64,000 nucleotides of DNA. Origin: Rubrimonas sp036788415. GTDB taxonomy: Bacteria; Pseudomonadota; Alphaproteobacteria; Rhodobacterales; Rhodobacteraceae. Shown piece after piece: positions 17,434 through 26,278 of the stretch; the stretch's first letter is position 1, and the number at the start of each line of letters is the position of its first letter. Under the pieces are notes generated by a model. It had not been told where the DNA came from and did not search any database. It saw only the letters and a list, made by a program, of their open reading frames with translations. Position numbers and translations under genes: made by a program. Where the stretch lies: the NCBI RefSeq assembly GCF_036788415.1, contig NZ_DAIQNN010000002.1, positions 1 to 64,000 of the forward strand, given 5' to 3'.

Positions 17434-17460
17434 AGGTCCTAACTGGGGACCTTTGTTTTT
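17434..17460 (+). terminator. Rho-independent terminator after the EF-G-like gene
   Basis: AGGTCC at 17434-17439 pairs with GGACCT at 17447-17452 across a 7-base loop, followed by TTGTTTTT. It lies 24 bases after the EF-G-like stop and before the convergent phoB stop. Confidence 0.75.
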
Positions 17461-17548
17461 GAAGGGAAAATTGGGTTAACTGATCCCTTCGGACCGGCTT
17501 GCGCCCGAGCGGGCGCAGCCGGCGCACGGTCGTTCCCGGCCGGGCGCG

Positions 17549-18244
17549 TCAGTTGGCGTAAGTCTCGTCGAGCGCATAGCCGGCGGCGCGGACGGTGCGG
17601 ATCGGGTCGCGCTCGCCGCGGTTGTTGAGCGCCTTGCGCAGCCGCCCGACATGCACGTCGACAGTGCGCGCCTCGACATAGACGTCGCGGCCCCAGACCA
17701 GATCGAGCAGCTGCTCTCGGCTGAACACCCGCCCCGGGCGCTGCAACAGGCAGTCGAGCAGGCGGAATTCGGTCGGCCCCAGATGCACCTCGCGGTCGGA
17801 GCGGCGCACGCGGCGGGTCTCGCGGTCGAGGATGATGTCGCCGAAGGTCGCCACGTCGCCCGACAGGGTGGGGCGGGTGCGGCGGAGCACGGCGCGGACC
17901 CGCGCCAGCAGTTCGGTCATCGAGAAAGGCTTGGTGAGGTAGTCGTCGGCGCCGGTGTCGAGGCCGCGGATGCGGTCGTCCTCCTCGCCGCGGGCGGTCA
18001 GCATGATGATCGGCAGGTCGCGGCACTCGCCGCGCACCCGCACCTGCCGGCAGATCTCGATGCCCGAGACCCGCGGCAGCATCCAGTCGAGCAGCACGAG
18101 GTCGGGCTTGTCCTCCGACACGGCGATCAGCGCTTCCTCGCCGTCCTGACAGATCTGAACTGCGAAGCCCTCCTTGCGGAGATTGTAGTCGAGCAGCGCG
18201 CAGAGCGCCTCCTCGTCCTCCACCACCAGAATGCGCGCCGTCAT
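17549..18244 (-). CDS. phoB: Phosphate regulon response regulator PhoB
   Basis: OmpR-class response regulator of 231 residues. The receiver has acidic residues D10/E11, phosphoacceptor D53 (LLDWMLP) and K105 (LTKPFSM). The winged helix domain contains LGPTEFRLLDCLLQRPGRVFSREQLLDLVWG, characteristic of PhoB, and ends VRAAGYALDETYAN. It activates phosphate-starvation genes when phosphorylated by PhoR. It is the last gene of the minus-strand set phoR-phoU-phoB, 31 bases after phoU. The ugp transporter further right in this window is a known type of Pho target. Confidence 0.93.
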   Translation of the reverse strand: MTARILVVEDEEALCALLDYNLRKEGFAVQICQDGEEALIAVSEDKPDLVLLDWMLPRVSGIEICRQVRVRGECRDLPIIMLTARGEEDDRIRGLDTGADDYLTKPFSMTELLARVRAVLRRTRPTLSGDVATFGDIILDRETRRVRRSDREVHLGPTEFRLLDCLLQRPGRVFSREQLLDLVWGRDVYVEARTVDVHVGRLRKALNNRGERDPIRTVRAAGYALDETYAN

Positions 18245-18275
18245 GCGGTCCCCCGTCGCTGTCTCAGTCGCTGCC

Positions 18276-18980
18276 TCAGACGTCGAAATCGAGCATCGCG
18301 TCGAGCGGTTCGCCCTTGGGTCGGTCGTCGCCGAGCGGTTCGCCCTCGACGACGTAATAGGCCATCTCCGCGATGAAGGTCGTGTGGTCGCCGATCCGTT
18401 CGAGGTTCTTGGCGACGAACAGAAGCTGGCTGCACAGCCCGATCGTGCGCGAATCCTCCATCATGTAGGTGATGAGTTCGCGAAACAGCGAATTGTACAT
18501 CTCGTCCACCTCGACGTCGCGCCGCCAGACCGACAGCGCGAGCGCGGTGTCGCGGGCGGTGTAGGCGTCGAGCACTTCGGTGAGCTGGATCAGGGTCTGG
18601 CGGCCCATCCGCACCACGGGCGCCGCGAGGTGGATCGGCTGGCCGCGGGTCAGCGCCTGGCTGCGGCGGGCGATGTTCTTGGAGAGATCGCCGATGCGCT
18701 CGAGCGTCGAAGCGATCTTTAGAGCGGCGATGGTCTCGCGCAGGTCGTTCGCCATCGGCTGACGCAGCGCGAGGGTGCGGATGGAGAGCAGTTCGAGCTC
18801 GGCCTCCATCCGGTCGAGCACCTTGTCGCGGGCGACCACCTCGGCGGCGAGCGCGGCGTCGCGGCGCTGCACCGCTTCGAGGGCCTGAGAAAGCAGCTCC
18901 TCCGCCAGGCCGCCCATTTCCGAGATCTTCGTCGAGAGCTGCTGGAGATCGCTGTCGAAGGCTGAGACGATATGCGGCAT
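18276..18980 (-). CDS. phoU: Phosphate signalling protein PhoU
   Basis: A 234-residue all-helical protein with two PhoU repeats, starting MPHIVSAFDSDLQQLSTKISEMGGLAEELL, with DLRETIAALKIASTLERIGDLSKNIARR in repeat one and KNLERIGDHTTFIAEMAYY in repeat two; the E/D-rich helices bind metal clusters. PhoU links the Pst transporter to PhoR and keeps the regulon off when phosphate is plentiful. The ATG at 18980 gives the conserved N-terminus. The pstSCAB genes that usually sit just upstream are absent here. Confidence 0.93.
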   Translation of the reverse strand: MPHIVSAFDSDLQQLSTKISEMGGLAEELLSQALEAVQRRDAALAAEVVARDKVLDRMEAELELLSIRTLALRQPMANDLRETIAALKIASTLERIGDLSKNIARRSQALTRGQPIHLAAPVVRMGRQTLIQLTEVLDAYTARDTALALSVWRRDVEVDEMYNSLFRELITYMMEDSRTIGLCSQLLFVAKNLERIGDHTTFIAEMAYYVVEGEPLGDDRPKGEPLDAMLDFDV

Positions 18981-19181
18981 CGAACGCGTCCTGACCCTAG
19001 GAAAACCGTGCGGTGCGTCGAGGATCGGCGTCCGCATTCTTGTCTATACCTATTCCGCGCCGCCGCTTTTGCAATCGCCCGCGCGGTTGCGCGACGGTGC
19101 GGGCGGTTGTCGCCATTGCGCAGCTTCTACGCAGGTGCGGACACGGAATTCCGACAGTTCGGCGACATTTTCACGACAGCG

Positions 19182-19208
19182 GAGGCGGGGGCGGGGGCGG
19201 GGGCGGCG
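19182..19208 (+). other. G-run tract with quadruplex potential
   Basis: Between phoU and the phoR stop, three consecutive runs of five G separated by single C residues (about 19186-19203) are flanked by GGAGGC and GGCGGC. Four or more G-tracts with 1-base loops meet the usual G-quadruplex pattern on the plus strand; the phoR transcript carries the C-rich complement. It lies just past the phoR stop. Confidence 0.5.
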
Positions 19209-19220
19209 CGCCCGACGCGT

Positions 19221-20507
19221 TCAGACGACAGGCGCCGGCGCGGGGGGCTGCGAGGCGTCGGAGAACGCCGGAAGCCAGACGGTGAACACCGCCCCCTCGC
19301 CGACCACGCTGGCGACGGCGAGATCGCCGCGATGGCGATTCAGGACATGCTTCGCGATGGCGAGCCCCAGCCCGGTGCCGCCGCGCTCGCGCGAGCGCGC
19401 GGCGTTGACGCGGTAGAAGCGCTCGGTCAGCCGCGGCAGATGCTCGCGCGCGATGCCGGGGCCGGCATCGGCGACTTCGACGCCGAGCATCGCCTTGCGC
19501 GGCCCCGGGCCCGAGGCGGGGCGCACGCGGATCGGCCCGTCCGCGCCGGCGTATTTGATCGCGTTGTCGATCAGGTTCATGAACACCTGCGCGATCTCGT
19601 GCCGGTCGCCCCGCACCACCATCCCCGACAGAGGCAAGGCGACTTCGATGCGGGTGCGGTGCAACTCGGCGAGCGGCCTCAGCGCGCCGGCGACTTCCCA
19701 GATCACTTCGGCGAGGTCGAGCGGTTCGCGCGGCTGGACATGTTCGTTGATCTCGATCCGGTTGAGCGAGAGCAGGTCCTCCACCAGCCGCTTCATCCGG
19801 GCCGCCTGCTGCGCCATGATGCCCAGAAAGCGCTGCGCCGCTTCCGGATCGTCCCTGGCGTGGCCCTGCAGCGTCTCGATGAACCCGGTGATCGACGCGA
19901 GCGGGGTCTTTAGCTCGTGGCTGGCGTTGGCGACGAAATCGCGCCGCAGTTCCTCGGCCTTGGCCATGCGGGTCCGGTCTTCGAGCAGCACCACCACGGC
20001 CGGCGCGTCGGCCTCGGACGCCGCGTCGGGCAACGGGCGGATATGGGCGTGCACGGCGCGCTCGGTGGCGCGCAGGAGCGTCAGGTCGATCTCCGAGGCG
20101 CGCCGCTCGGCGAGCGCGGCGGTCATCGCCTCGAGCAGCGCCGGCGCCCGGAACGCCGCCGAGCAGTGGAGGCCGACCACGTCGCGCTCGAGCAGGTCGC
20201 GCGCGGCGTCGTTCTGGAACAGCACCCGCCCGTCGCCGCCGAGCAGCGCCAGCCCGATGGGAAGCTGCTCCAGCACGGCGCGGCCGCGCCCGAGCGGCAG
20301 GGCCAGCGCCATCGTCGGCGGGGGAGCCTGCATGGTCCCGGCGGGGCCGTTCCGGCGGCGCGCGAGCGGCAGCGCCGCAGCCAGCCCCGCCAGCGCGCCG
20401 GCGCAGGCCGCCAGCCACGCCGCAGCCCCGAACGCCGCAGCGCCAAGGCTGACGGCGAGCGCCGCGAGGACGGTAATCGGGACAAGCGCTGCGCGCGGCA
20501 CGGTCAC
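19221..20507 (-). CDS. phoR: Phosphate regulon sensor histidine kinase PhoR
   Basis: Membrane histidine kinase of about 428 residues. Two N-terminal hydrophobic segments are followed by a PAS domain (LPIGLALLGGDGRVLFQNDAA), the H-box NASHELKTPLASI with H197, and an HATPase domain with NLIDNAIKYA, DAGPGIA and GTGLGLAIAKH. The set matches PhoR, and the downstream order phoU-phoB supports it. The start is uncertain: a GTG at 20507 with GAGAG upstream gives a short cytoplasmic lead into the first membrane helix, while the frame is open to 20597. A gap of 240 bases separates it from phoU. Confidence 0.88.
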   Translation of the reverse strand: MTVPRAALVPITVLAALAVSLGAAAFGAAAWLAACAGALAGLAAALPLARRRNGPAGTMQAPPPTMALALPLGRGRAVLEQLPIGLALLGGDGRVLFQNDAARDLLERDVVGLHCSAAFRAPALLEAMTAALAERRASEIDLTLLRATERAVHAHIRPLPDAASEADAPAVVVLLEDRTRMAKAEELRRDFVANASHELKTPLASITGFIETLQGHARDDPEAAQRFLGIMAQQAARMKRLVEDLLSLNRIEINEHVQPREPLDLAEVIWEVAGALRPLAELHRTRIEVALPLSGMVVRGDRHEIAQVFMNLIDNAIKYAGADGPIRVRPASGPGPRKAMLGVEVADAGPGIAREHLPRLTERFYRVNAARSRERGGTGLGLAIAKHVLNRHRGDLAVASVVGEGAVFTVWLPAFSDASQPPAPAPVV

Positions 20508-20640
20508 GGCGGTCGACTCTCGGAAAAGCAGGTCGCCCGCTCTAGCACGGAGAGGGCTCCGGCGATAAGCGCGATGGCGTTCACGCGGCAGTCGCATATC
20601 TATGCGTGGATCGGGACGTCCCTTGAACGAGTCGCGCGCA

Positions 20641-21081
20641 ATGATCCGCTACGACCTCCGCTGTTCCAACGGCTGCGTCTTCGAGGCGTGGTTCCGCGAC
20701 AGCGCGGCCTATGACGCCCAGCGGGCGCAAGGCGCGGTGACCTGCGCCGTCTGCGGCGGCGGGGAGGTCGAGAAAGCCGTGATGGCCCCTGCGGTGCGCG
20801 GGCGCAAGGCGGCGCCGGACGCATCGAAGGCCGCCGCTGCCCCCGCGCTCTCCGCCCCGCCCGCGAGCCCTGTCGCGCAATCGCTGGCGGCGCTGCGCGC
20901 CCATGTAGAGGCCAATGTCGAGCATGTCGGGCCGCGCTTCGCCGCGGAGGCGCGGCGCATCCATCTCGGCGATGCGCCCGAGCGCGCGATCTGGGGCGAG
21001 GCGACGCCGCAGGAGGTCCGCTCGCTGAAGGAGGACGGCGTCCCGGTCGCCCCGCTGCCCTTCTCCCGCCGCGACGACTGA
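20641..21081 (+). CDS. DUF1178 family protein
   Basis: A 146-residue soluble protein with N-terminal MIRYDLRCSNGCVFEAWFRDS and a CAVCGG pair; the four cysteines suggest a small zinc ribbon. The C-terminal part (RFAAEARRIHLGDAPERAIWGEATPQE) is conserved in DUF1178, which is common in Alphaproteobacteria and has no known function. The Ala/Pro-rich middle (about residues 55-80) is probably a linker. The next gene starts 3 bases after its stop, so the pair is likely co-transcribed. Confidence 0.8.
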   Translation: MIRYDLRCSNGCVFEAWFRDSAAYDAQRAQGAVTCAVCGGGEVEKAVMAPAVRGRKAAPDASKAAAAPALSAPPASPVAQSLAALRAHVEANVEHVGPRFAAEARRIHLGDAPERAIWGEATPQEVRSLKEDGVPVAPLPFSRRDD

Positions 21082-21084
21082 GTG

Positions 21085-21837
21085 ATGTCGCGCGATCTGT
21101 CCGGTGAGTTCCGCGCCTGGGCCGGCGTCGCGCGGTCGCTGCGCATCTACCGCCTCGACCGCGCCCATGCCGCGAGCCTGCGCCGCTTCCTGAGCCCGAT
21201 GGTGCGGCCCGGCGATCTGGCGTTCGACGTGGGCGCCCATGTCGGCGACCGCGTGGCGGCGCTGCGCGCGCTCGGGGCGCGGGTGGTGGCGGTGGAGCCG
21301 CAGGCGCGGCTCGCGCGGGTGCTGCGGCTGCTGCATGGACGCGACGCGGGCGTGGAGATCGTGCGCGCGGCGCTGGGCGCGGCGGAAGGCGCGGCGGTGC
21401 TGCGGGTGAACCGCGCAAATCCCACGGTCTCGACGCTGTCGGAGGGCTTCGTCGCCGGCGCCGCGGGCGCGCCCGGCTGGGAAGGGCAAAGCTGGGACGC
21501 CGAGGAGACGGCGCCGATGACCACGCTCGACGCGCTGGCCGCGCGCTTCGGCCCGCCCGCCTTCGTCAAGATCGACGTCGAGGGGCATGAGGCGGAGGTG
21601 CTCGCCGGGTTGAGCGCGCCGCCGCCGCTCCTGTCCTTCGAAGTCGTCGCCGCGGCGCGCGCAGCGGGCGTCGCGGCGCTGGAGCGCGCGCAGGCGTTGG
21701 GCTATGGCGGCTTCCGGCTGTCGCTCGGCGAGAGCCACGCCTGGGAGACCGACTGGCTCGACGCGGCGGCGATGCGCGACCTCGTCGCGGGTCTGCCCGA
21801 CGCGGCGAATTCGGGCGACGTGTACTGCCGGCCCTGA
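21085..21837 (+). CDS. FkbM family methyltransferase
   Basis: A 250-residue SAM-dependent methyltransferase of the FkbM group: DVGAHVGDRVAALRALGARV is the SAM loop, VVAVEPQARLARVLR follows, and FGPPAFVKIDVEGHEAEVLAGL is the defining FkbM motif. Family members methylate hydroxyls of sugars or natural products. A GTG is in frame immediately before the ATG at 21085; the ATG is preferred. It follows the DUF1178 gene by 3 bases. The substrate is not evident and no glycan or polyketide cluster is adjacent. Confidence 0.82.
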   Translation: MSRDLSGEFRAWAGVARSLRIYRLDRAHAASLRRFLSPMVRPGDLAFDVGAHVGDRVAALRALGARVVAVEPQARLARVLRLLHGRDAGVEIVRAALGAAEGAAVLRVNRANPTVSTLSEGFVAGAAGAPGWEGQSWDAEETAPMTTLDALAARFGPPAFVKIDVEGHEAEVLAGLSAPPPLLSFEVVAAARAAGVAALERAQALGYGGFRLSLGESHAWETDWLDAAAMRDLVAGLPDAANSGDVYCRP

Positions 21838-21860
21838 GGGCTCGGCTTGCTCTGGCGGGG

Positions 21861-21881
21861 GCGCGCCTGTAAGAGGCGCGC
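21861..21881. terminator. GC-rich hairpin between FkbM gene and lysC
   Basis: GCGCGCCT at 21861-21868 and AGGCGCGC at 21874-21881 pair perfectly across a 5-base loop, 23 bases after the methyltransferase stop. There is no T-run, so it may be a Rho-dependent 3' end or an element of the lysC leader. Confidence 0.4.
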
Positions 21882-21933
21882 GTCGCGCTCGGGGCGGATT
21901 TCCGCGGGCCCCGGACCGTCCTGAGGAGCCCCC

Positions 21934-23184
21934 ATGCCCCGGCCCAACCCGCGCCTCGTGATGAAGTTCGGCGGAACCTCCGTCCGCGATCTCGACCGAA
22001 TCCGCAACGCCGCCGAAAAGGTCCGCGCCGAAGTCGCGCGCGGTTACGACGTGGCGGTGGTCGTCTCGGCGATGGCGGGCGAGACGAACAAGCTGGTGGA
22101 CTGGGTGCGCGGCGCATCGGCGGAGCCGGGCGAGCGGGCCGCCTTCTACGACGCGCGCGAATACGACGCGGTGGTGGCCTCGGGCGAGCAGGTGACTTCG
22201 GGGCTGATGGCGCTGACGCTGCAGCAGATGGGGGTGCCCGCGCGCTCCTGGCAGGGCTGGCAGGTGCCGCTTCGGACGTCGGACGCGCATGGCGCGGCGC
22301 GGATCGAGGCGATCGAGACCGAGGCGCTCGACCGGAAATTCGAGGAAGGGCTGCACGCGGTGATCGCGGGGTTCCAGGGCGTGGCGCCCGACGGGCGGAT
22401 CGCGACGCTGGGGCGCGGCGGCTCGGACACCTCGGCGGTGGCCTTCGCGGCGGCGCTGGGGGCGGAGCGCTGCGACATCTACACCGATGTCGACGGGGTC
22501 TACACCACCGACCCCCGGCTGGAGCCGCGCGCGCGCAAGCTCGACCGCATCAGCTACGAGGAGATGCTGGAGCTGGCCTCGCTCGGGGCGAAAGTGCTCC
22601 AGACCCGCTCGGTCGAGCTCGCGATGCGCTACAAGGTGCGGCTGCGGGTGCTGTCCTCCTTCGAGGACGGCCCCGGAACGCTGGTCTGCGACGAGGAGGA
22701 GATCATGGAATCCAAAGTTGTGAGCGGCGTGGCCTTCCAGCGCGACGAGGCGAAGGTGACGCTGCTCGGCGTCGCCGACCGCCCCGGCGTCGCCGCCTCG
22801 ATCTTCGGCCCGCTGGCCGAGGCGGGGGTGAATGTGGACATGATCGTCCAGAACATCTCCGAGGAAGGTCTGACCGACATGACCTTCTCGACCGCCGCAG
22901 ACGATCTGGCGCGCGCCAAGGCGGTGCTGGAGGCCGCCCGCGACGCGATCGGCTTCCGCGAGATCGTGGCCGATGCGGGCGTCGCCAAGGTGTCGGTCGT
23001 GGGCATCGGGATGCGCAGCCATGCCGGCGTCGCGCAGAAGATGTTCGCCGCGCTGGCGGCGGAGGGCGTCAACATCAAGGTGATCACCACCTCCGAGATC
23101 AAGGTGAGCGTGCTGATCGACCGGAAATATCTTGAACTCGCCGTGCGGGCGTTGCACGACGCCTTCGAGTTGCACGCCGCCTGA
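21934..23184 (+). CDS. lysC: Aspartate kinase
   Basis: Phosphorylates aspartate, the first step to lysine, threonine, methionine and isoleucine. The 416 residues hold an amino-acid kinase domain (VMKFGGTSVRDLDRI, GRGGSDTSAVAFAAALGAERC, TDVDGVYTTDPR) and two C-terminal ACT domains (KVTLLGVADRPGVAASIFG and VSVVGIGMRSHAGVAQKMF) that give feedback control, normally by lysine plus threonine. ATG at 21934 follows TGAGGAG. It lies 39 bases before ptsP, an arrangement common in Alphaproteobacteria. Confidence 0.95.
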   Translation: MPRPNPRLVMKFGGTSVRDLDRIRNAAEKVRAEVARGYDVAVVVSAMAGETNKLVDWVRGASAEPGERAAFYDAREYDAVVASGEQVTSGLMALTLQQMGVPARSWQGWQVPLRTSDAHGAARIEAIETEALDRKFEEGLHAVIAGFQGVAPDGRIATLGRGGSDTSAVAFAAALGAERCDIYTDVDGVYTTDPRLEPRARKLDRISYEEMLELASLGAKVLQTRSVELAMRYKVRLRVLSSFEDGPGTLVCDEEEIMESKVVSGVAFQRDEAKVTLLGVADRPGVAASIFGPLAEAGVNVDMIVQNISEEGLTDMTFSTAADDLARAKAVLEAARDAIGFREIVADAGVAKVSVVGIGMRSHAGVAQKMFAALAAEGVNIKVITTSEIKVSVLIDRKYLELAVRALHDAFELHAA

Positions 23185-23223
23185 ATTTCGCCCGACGCGG
23201 GAGCGGCCCGAGGAAACTGGACC

Positions 23224-25467
23224 ATGACGCCCACCGCCGGCGTCGGGTCGCGCGCCTTGCTGCGCCGACTGCGTCAGGTGATGGCGGAGCCCGGCGACGG
23301 CCAGCAGCGGCTCGACAAGATCACCGCGATCATCGCGACCAACATGGTCGCGGAAGTCTGCTCGATCTATCTGCGCCGCGACGCGCGAACGCTGGAGCTG
23401 TGCGCGACCGAAGGGCTGCGCAAGGACGCCGTCCACAAGGCCAAGCTGCGCATCGGCGAAGGGCTGGTCGGCCAGATCGCCGCGCGCGCCGAGCCGCTCT
23501 CGACCGACGACGCGCCGAACGCGCCGGGCTTCCAGTATCTGCCGGAGACGGGCGAGGACATCTACCGCTCCTTCTGCGGCGTGCCGATCCAGCGGCTGGG
23601 CAAGATCCTCGGCGTGCTGGTGGTGCAGAACACCGCGCGGCGCGCCTACGCCGAGGACGAGATCGACGCGCTGGAAGTCGTCGCAATGGTCATCGCCGAG
23701 ATGGCCGAATCGGGCGCGCTGACGGCGGGGCGCGGGATCGACCTCGCCCATCGCGGCCCGCATGTGACGCGCGCGGTCGGCGCGGCGGAGGGCGCGGCGA
23801 TCGGGCCTGCGCATCTGCACGAGCCGAAAGTCGTCATCCTCAACCCCATCGTCGACGACGTCGAGGCCGAGCGGACCCGTCTGCGCGGCGCCATGGACCA
23901 GCTGCGCGAGGAGGTCGACCGGCTGCTCGAGACCGACGTGCTGAAGGCCGGCGGCGAGCATCGCGACGTGCTTGAGACCTACCGCATGTTCGCCCATGAC
24001 AAGGGCTGGCTGCGCCGGCTCGACGAGGCTGTGTCCTCGGGCGTGATCGCCGAAGTCGCGGTGGAGCGGGTGCAATCGGCGGCTCGGGCGCGCATGGACC
24101 GGGTCGCCGACCCCTATCTGCGCGAGCGGCTCCACGATCTCGACGATCTCGCCAACCGGCTGCTGCGGCTGCTGACCGGGGCCGACAACACCCCGCCCCC
24201 GGAAGGCTCGATCCTGATCGGGCGCTCGGTGGGGCCGGGCGAGCTGCTGGAGTTCGGCGGGCGGATAAAGGGCGTCGCGCTCGAGGAGGGCTCGGCGGGC
24301 GGGCACGCCGCCATCGTGGCGCGCGCGCTCGGCATTCCGCTGGTGGTGCAGGCGCACGGGATCGTCGCCGAGGCCGAAAGCGGCGACCGGGTGATCCTCG
24401 ACGGCGAGGAGGGCGCGGTGTTCCTGCGCCCCGAGCCGAGCGTGCTCGACGCCTTCGAGGAGAAGCTCGCGCAGGAGGCCGAAGCCCGAAAGCTCTACCG
24501 CGCCCTGCGCCGCCAGCCCGCCCGCACGCGAGACGGCGTCGAGATCTCGCTTCACATGAATGCGGGCCTCGTCTCCGACATGGGCCGGCTGGAGGAGAGC
24601 GGGGCCGACGGGGTGGGCCTTTACCGCACCGAGCTGATGTTCATGATCCGCGCCACCATGCCGGGGCGCGACGCGCAGGCCGACATCTACCGCCGCATCC
24701 TCGACGCCGCCGACGGCAAGCGCGTCGCGTTCCGCACGCTCGACATCGGTTCGGACAAGATCCTGCCCTATCTCAAGCGCCACGAGGAGGAGAACCCGGC
24801 GATGGGCTGGCGCGCCCTGCGCTTCGGGCTCGACCGGCCATGGCTGATGAAGATGCAGCTTCAGGCGCTGCTGCGCGGGGCCGGCCACCGCAAGCTGACG
24901 GTGATGTTCCCCTTCGTCTCCGAGCCGGCGGAGTTCCGCGCCGCGCGCGAGCTGCTGCTGCGCGAGCGCGACCGGCTCGCCGCCGCGGGCAAGCCCGCGC
25001 CCGAGCATCTGGAGATCGGCGCGATGCTGGAGACGCCGTCGCTCGCCTATGCGCCGGACAGCTTCTTTCGCGACGTCGATTTCCTGTCGGTGGGCGGCAA
25101 CGACCTCAAGCAGTTCTTCTTCGCCGCCGACCGCGGCAACGAGCGGGTGCGGCGGCGCTACGACCCGCTCTCGACGTCCTGGCTGCGGTTCCTCGGCGAC
25201 GTGGTGGCGCGCTGCGAGGCGCTGGGCGCGCCCTTGTCCTTCTGCGGCGAGGCGGCGGGGCGGCCGCTCGAGGCGCTGGCGCTCGCCGCCGTCGGCTTCC
25301 GGACGCTCTCGGTGCGGGCCTCGGCCATCGGGCCGGTGAAGCGGCTTCTGCGCAGCGTCGACATGCGCGAGGCGCGCGCCGTGGTCCGCGCCGCCATCGC
25401 CGCCGAGGACGCGTCGGCGCGCGGACGGCTGACCGACTGGGCGCGCGCGGCCGGGGCGCCGCTCTGA
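23224..25467 (+). CDS. ptsP: PTS-Ntr enzyme I (phosphoenolpyruvate-protein phosphotransferase)
   Basis: First phosphotransferase of the nitrogen PTS: takes phosphate from PEP and passes it to NPr. In 747 residues it has an N-terminal GAF domain (about residues 15-160, NMVAEVCSIYLRRD to VVAMVIAEMAE), an enzyme I N-terminal domain, the swivelling domain with the active His in GGHAAIVARALGIP, and the C-terminal PEP barrel with RTLDIGSDKILPY, VGGNDLKQFFFA and the catalytic Cys in CGEAAGRP. The GAF domain distinguishes PtsP from sugar-PTS PtsI. The next 347 bases contain no gene but carry repeat copy 1. Confidence 0.94.
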   Translation: MTPTAGVGSRALLRRLRQVMAEPGDGQQRLDKITAIIATNMVAEVCSIYLRRDARTLELCATEGLRKDAVHKAKLRIGEGLVGQIAARAEPLSTDDAPNAPGFQYLPETGEDIYRSFCGVPIQRLGKILGVLVVQNTARRAYAEDEIDALEVVAMVIAEMAESGALTAGRGIDLAHRGPHVTRAVGAAEGAAIGPAHLHEPKVVILNPIVDDVEAERTRLRGAMDQLREEVDRLLETDVLKAGGEHRDVLETYRMFAHDKGWLRRLDEAVSSGVIAEVAVERVQSAARARMDRVADPYLRERLHDLDDLANRLLRLLTGADNTPPPEGSILIGRSVGPGELLEFGGRIKGVALEEGSAGGHAAIVARALGIPLVVQAHGIVAEAESGDRVILDGEEGAVFLRPEPSVLDAFEEKLAQEAEARKLYRALRRQPARTRDGVEISLHMNAGLVSDMGRLEESGADGVGLYRTELMFMIRATMPGRDAQADIYRRILDAADGKRVAFRTLDIGSDKILPYLKRHEEENPAMGWRALRFGLDRPWLMKMQLQALLRGAGHRKLTVMFPFVSEPAEFRAARELLLRERDRLAAAGKPAPEHLEIGAMLETPSLAYAPDSFFRDVDFLSVGGNDLKQFFFAADRGNERVRRRYDPLSTSWLRFLGDVVARCEALGAPLSFCGEAAGRPLEALALAAVGFRTLSVRASAIGPVKRLLRSVDMREARAVVRAAIAAEDASARGRLTDWARAAGAPL

Positions 25468-25497
25468 GCGGGAGGGCGGCGAGGCGGCGGCGCCGGC

Positions 25498-25674
25498 CGG
25501 CATGGGCGATGAGGACTGCGCCCTCCCTCGGGCGGGCGCTTAGGAACGACTTGGCCAAGCGGTTTATGGCGTTCAAATACTTCGACGGTTCAGCCATTTG
25601 AGGCGTTGCGATGCGCCCGCCCTGGGGGAGGGAGGGCGCGGTCCGTGCTGGTCGCACGGACCAATGGGCGAGCG
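25498..25674 (+). repeat. 177-base intergenic repeat, copy 1
   Basis: This element fills most of the 347-base gene-free stretch between ptsP and the next acetyltransferase gene. It aligns end to end, without net length change, with 31811-31987. Shared parts are the first 10 bases, CGGTTTATGGCG, and a 40-base identical run (25623-25662 here). Internally, 25513-25539 is complementary to 25613-25644, giving a long imperfect hairpin. A second perfect hairpin GGTCCGTG/CACGGACC lies at 25640-25662. The remaining bases, 25468-25497 and 25675-25814, show no clear feature beyond the upstream region of the next gene. Confidence 0.8.
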
Positions 25675-25814
25675 ACGGCCGTCCACTAGAGCGCAAGGGC
25701 CGCCGGTCGCCGAGCGTCGGCGGCGCGCCTCCCGGGGCGCGCGCAGCCCTCTCGCTCCCGCCCGTCGAAAGTCCTAAAAGCCGGACATTCGACGCGAGGA
25801 CAGGCGACGCCCCG

Positions 25815-26255
25815 ATGATGCTGCGCGACGCGACCCCGGACGACATCGACGCCATCGTCGCGATGCTCGCCGACGACCCGCTCGGGCGCGACCGCGAAGC
25901 GCCGGGCGACCCCGCCTATCGCGCGGCCTTCGACGCCATCGCCGCCCAGCAGGGCAATGCGCTGATCGTCGCCGAGCGCGACGGCGTCGTGATCGGCTGC
26001 CTCCAGCTCACCTTCCTGCCGGGCCTGTCGCGCAAGGGCCAGATCCGCGCCCAGATCGAGGGCGTGCGCGTGGCGCGGGTTGCGCGCAACGGGGGGGTCG
26101 GGGCCGCGCTCGTCGAGGAGGCGCTGCGCCGGTCGCGCGCGGCGGGCTGCGGCATGGTCCAGCTCGCCACCGACCGCAGCCGCGCGGACGCCCAGCGCTT
26201 CTACGCCCGCCTCGGCTTCGAGGCGAGCCATGTCGGCATGAAGATGATGCTCTGA
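25815..26255 (+). CDS. GNAT family N-acetyltransferase
   Basis: A 146-residue GNAT protein: MLRDATPDDIDAIVAMLADDP at the N-terminus, IEGVRVARVARNGGVGAALVEEALRR as the acetyl-CoA pyrophosphate loop, and ATDRSRADAQRFYARLGFEASHVGMK at the C-terminus. Two consecutive ATGs at 25815 and 25818 are both possible. The acceptor is unknown. Followed by a strong hairpin, so it is probably a single-gene unit. Confidence 0.8.
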   Translation: MMLRDATPDDIDAIVAMLADDPLGRDREAPGDPAYRAAFDAIAAQQGNALIVAERDGVVIGCLQLTFLPGLSRKGQIRAQIEGVRVARVARNGGVGAALVEEALRRSRAAGCGMVQLATDRSRADAQRFYARLGFEASHVGMKMML

Positions 26256-26278
26256 ATTTTCCCTCCCCTCCCGGGAAT

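Noticed and set aside
20581..25503. An open minus-strand frame of 1640 codons opposite DUF1178, FkbM, lysC and ptsP
   Set aside because: Composition is the antisense image of well-recognised genes (low-complexity Arg/Ala/His-rich protein). High GC removes stop codons in this frame.
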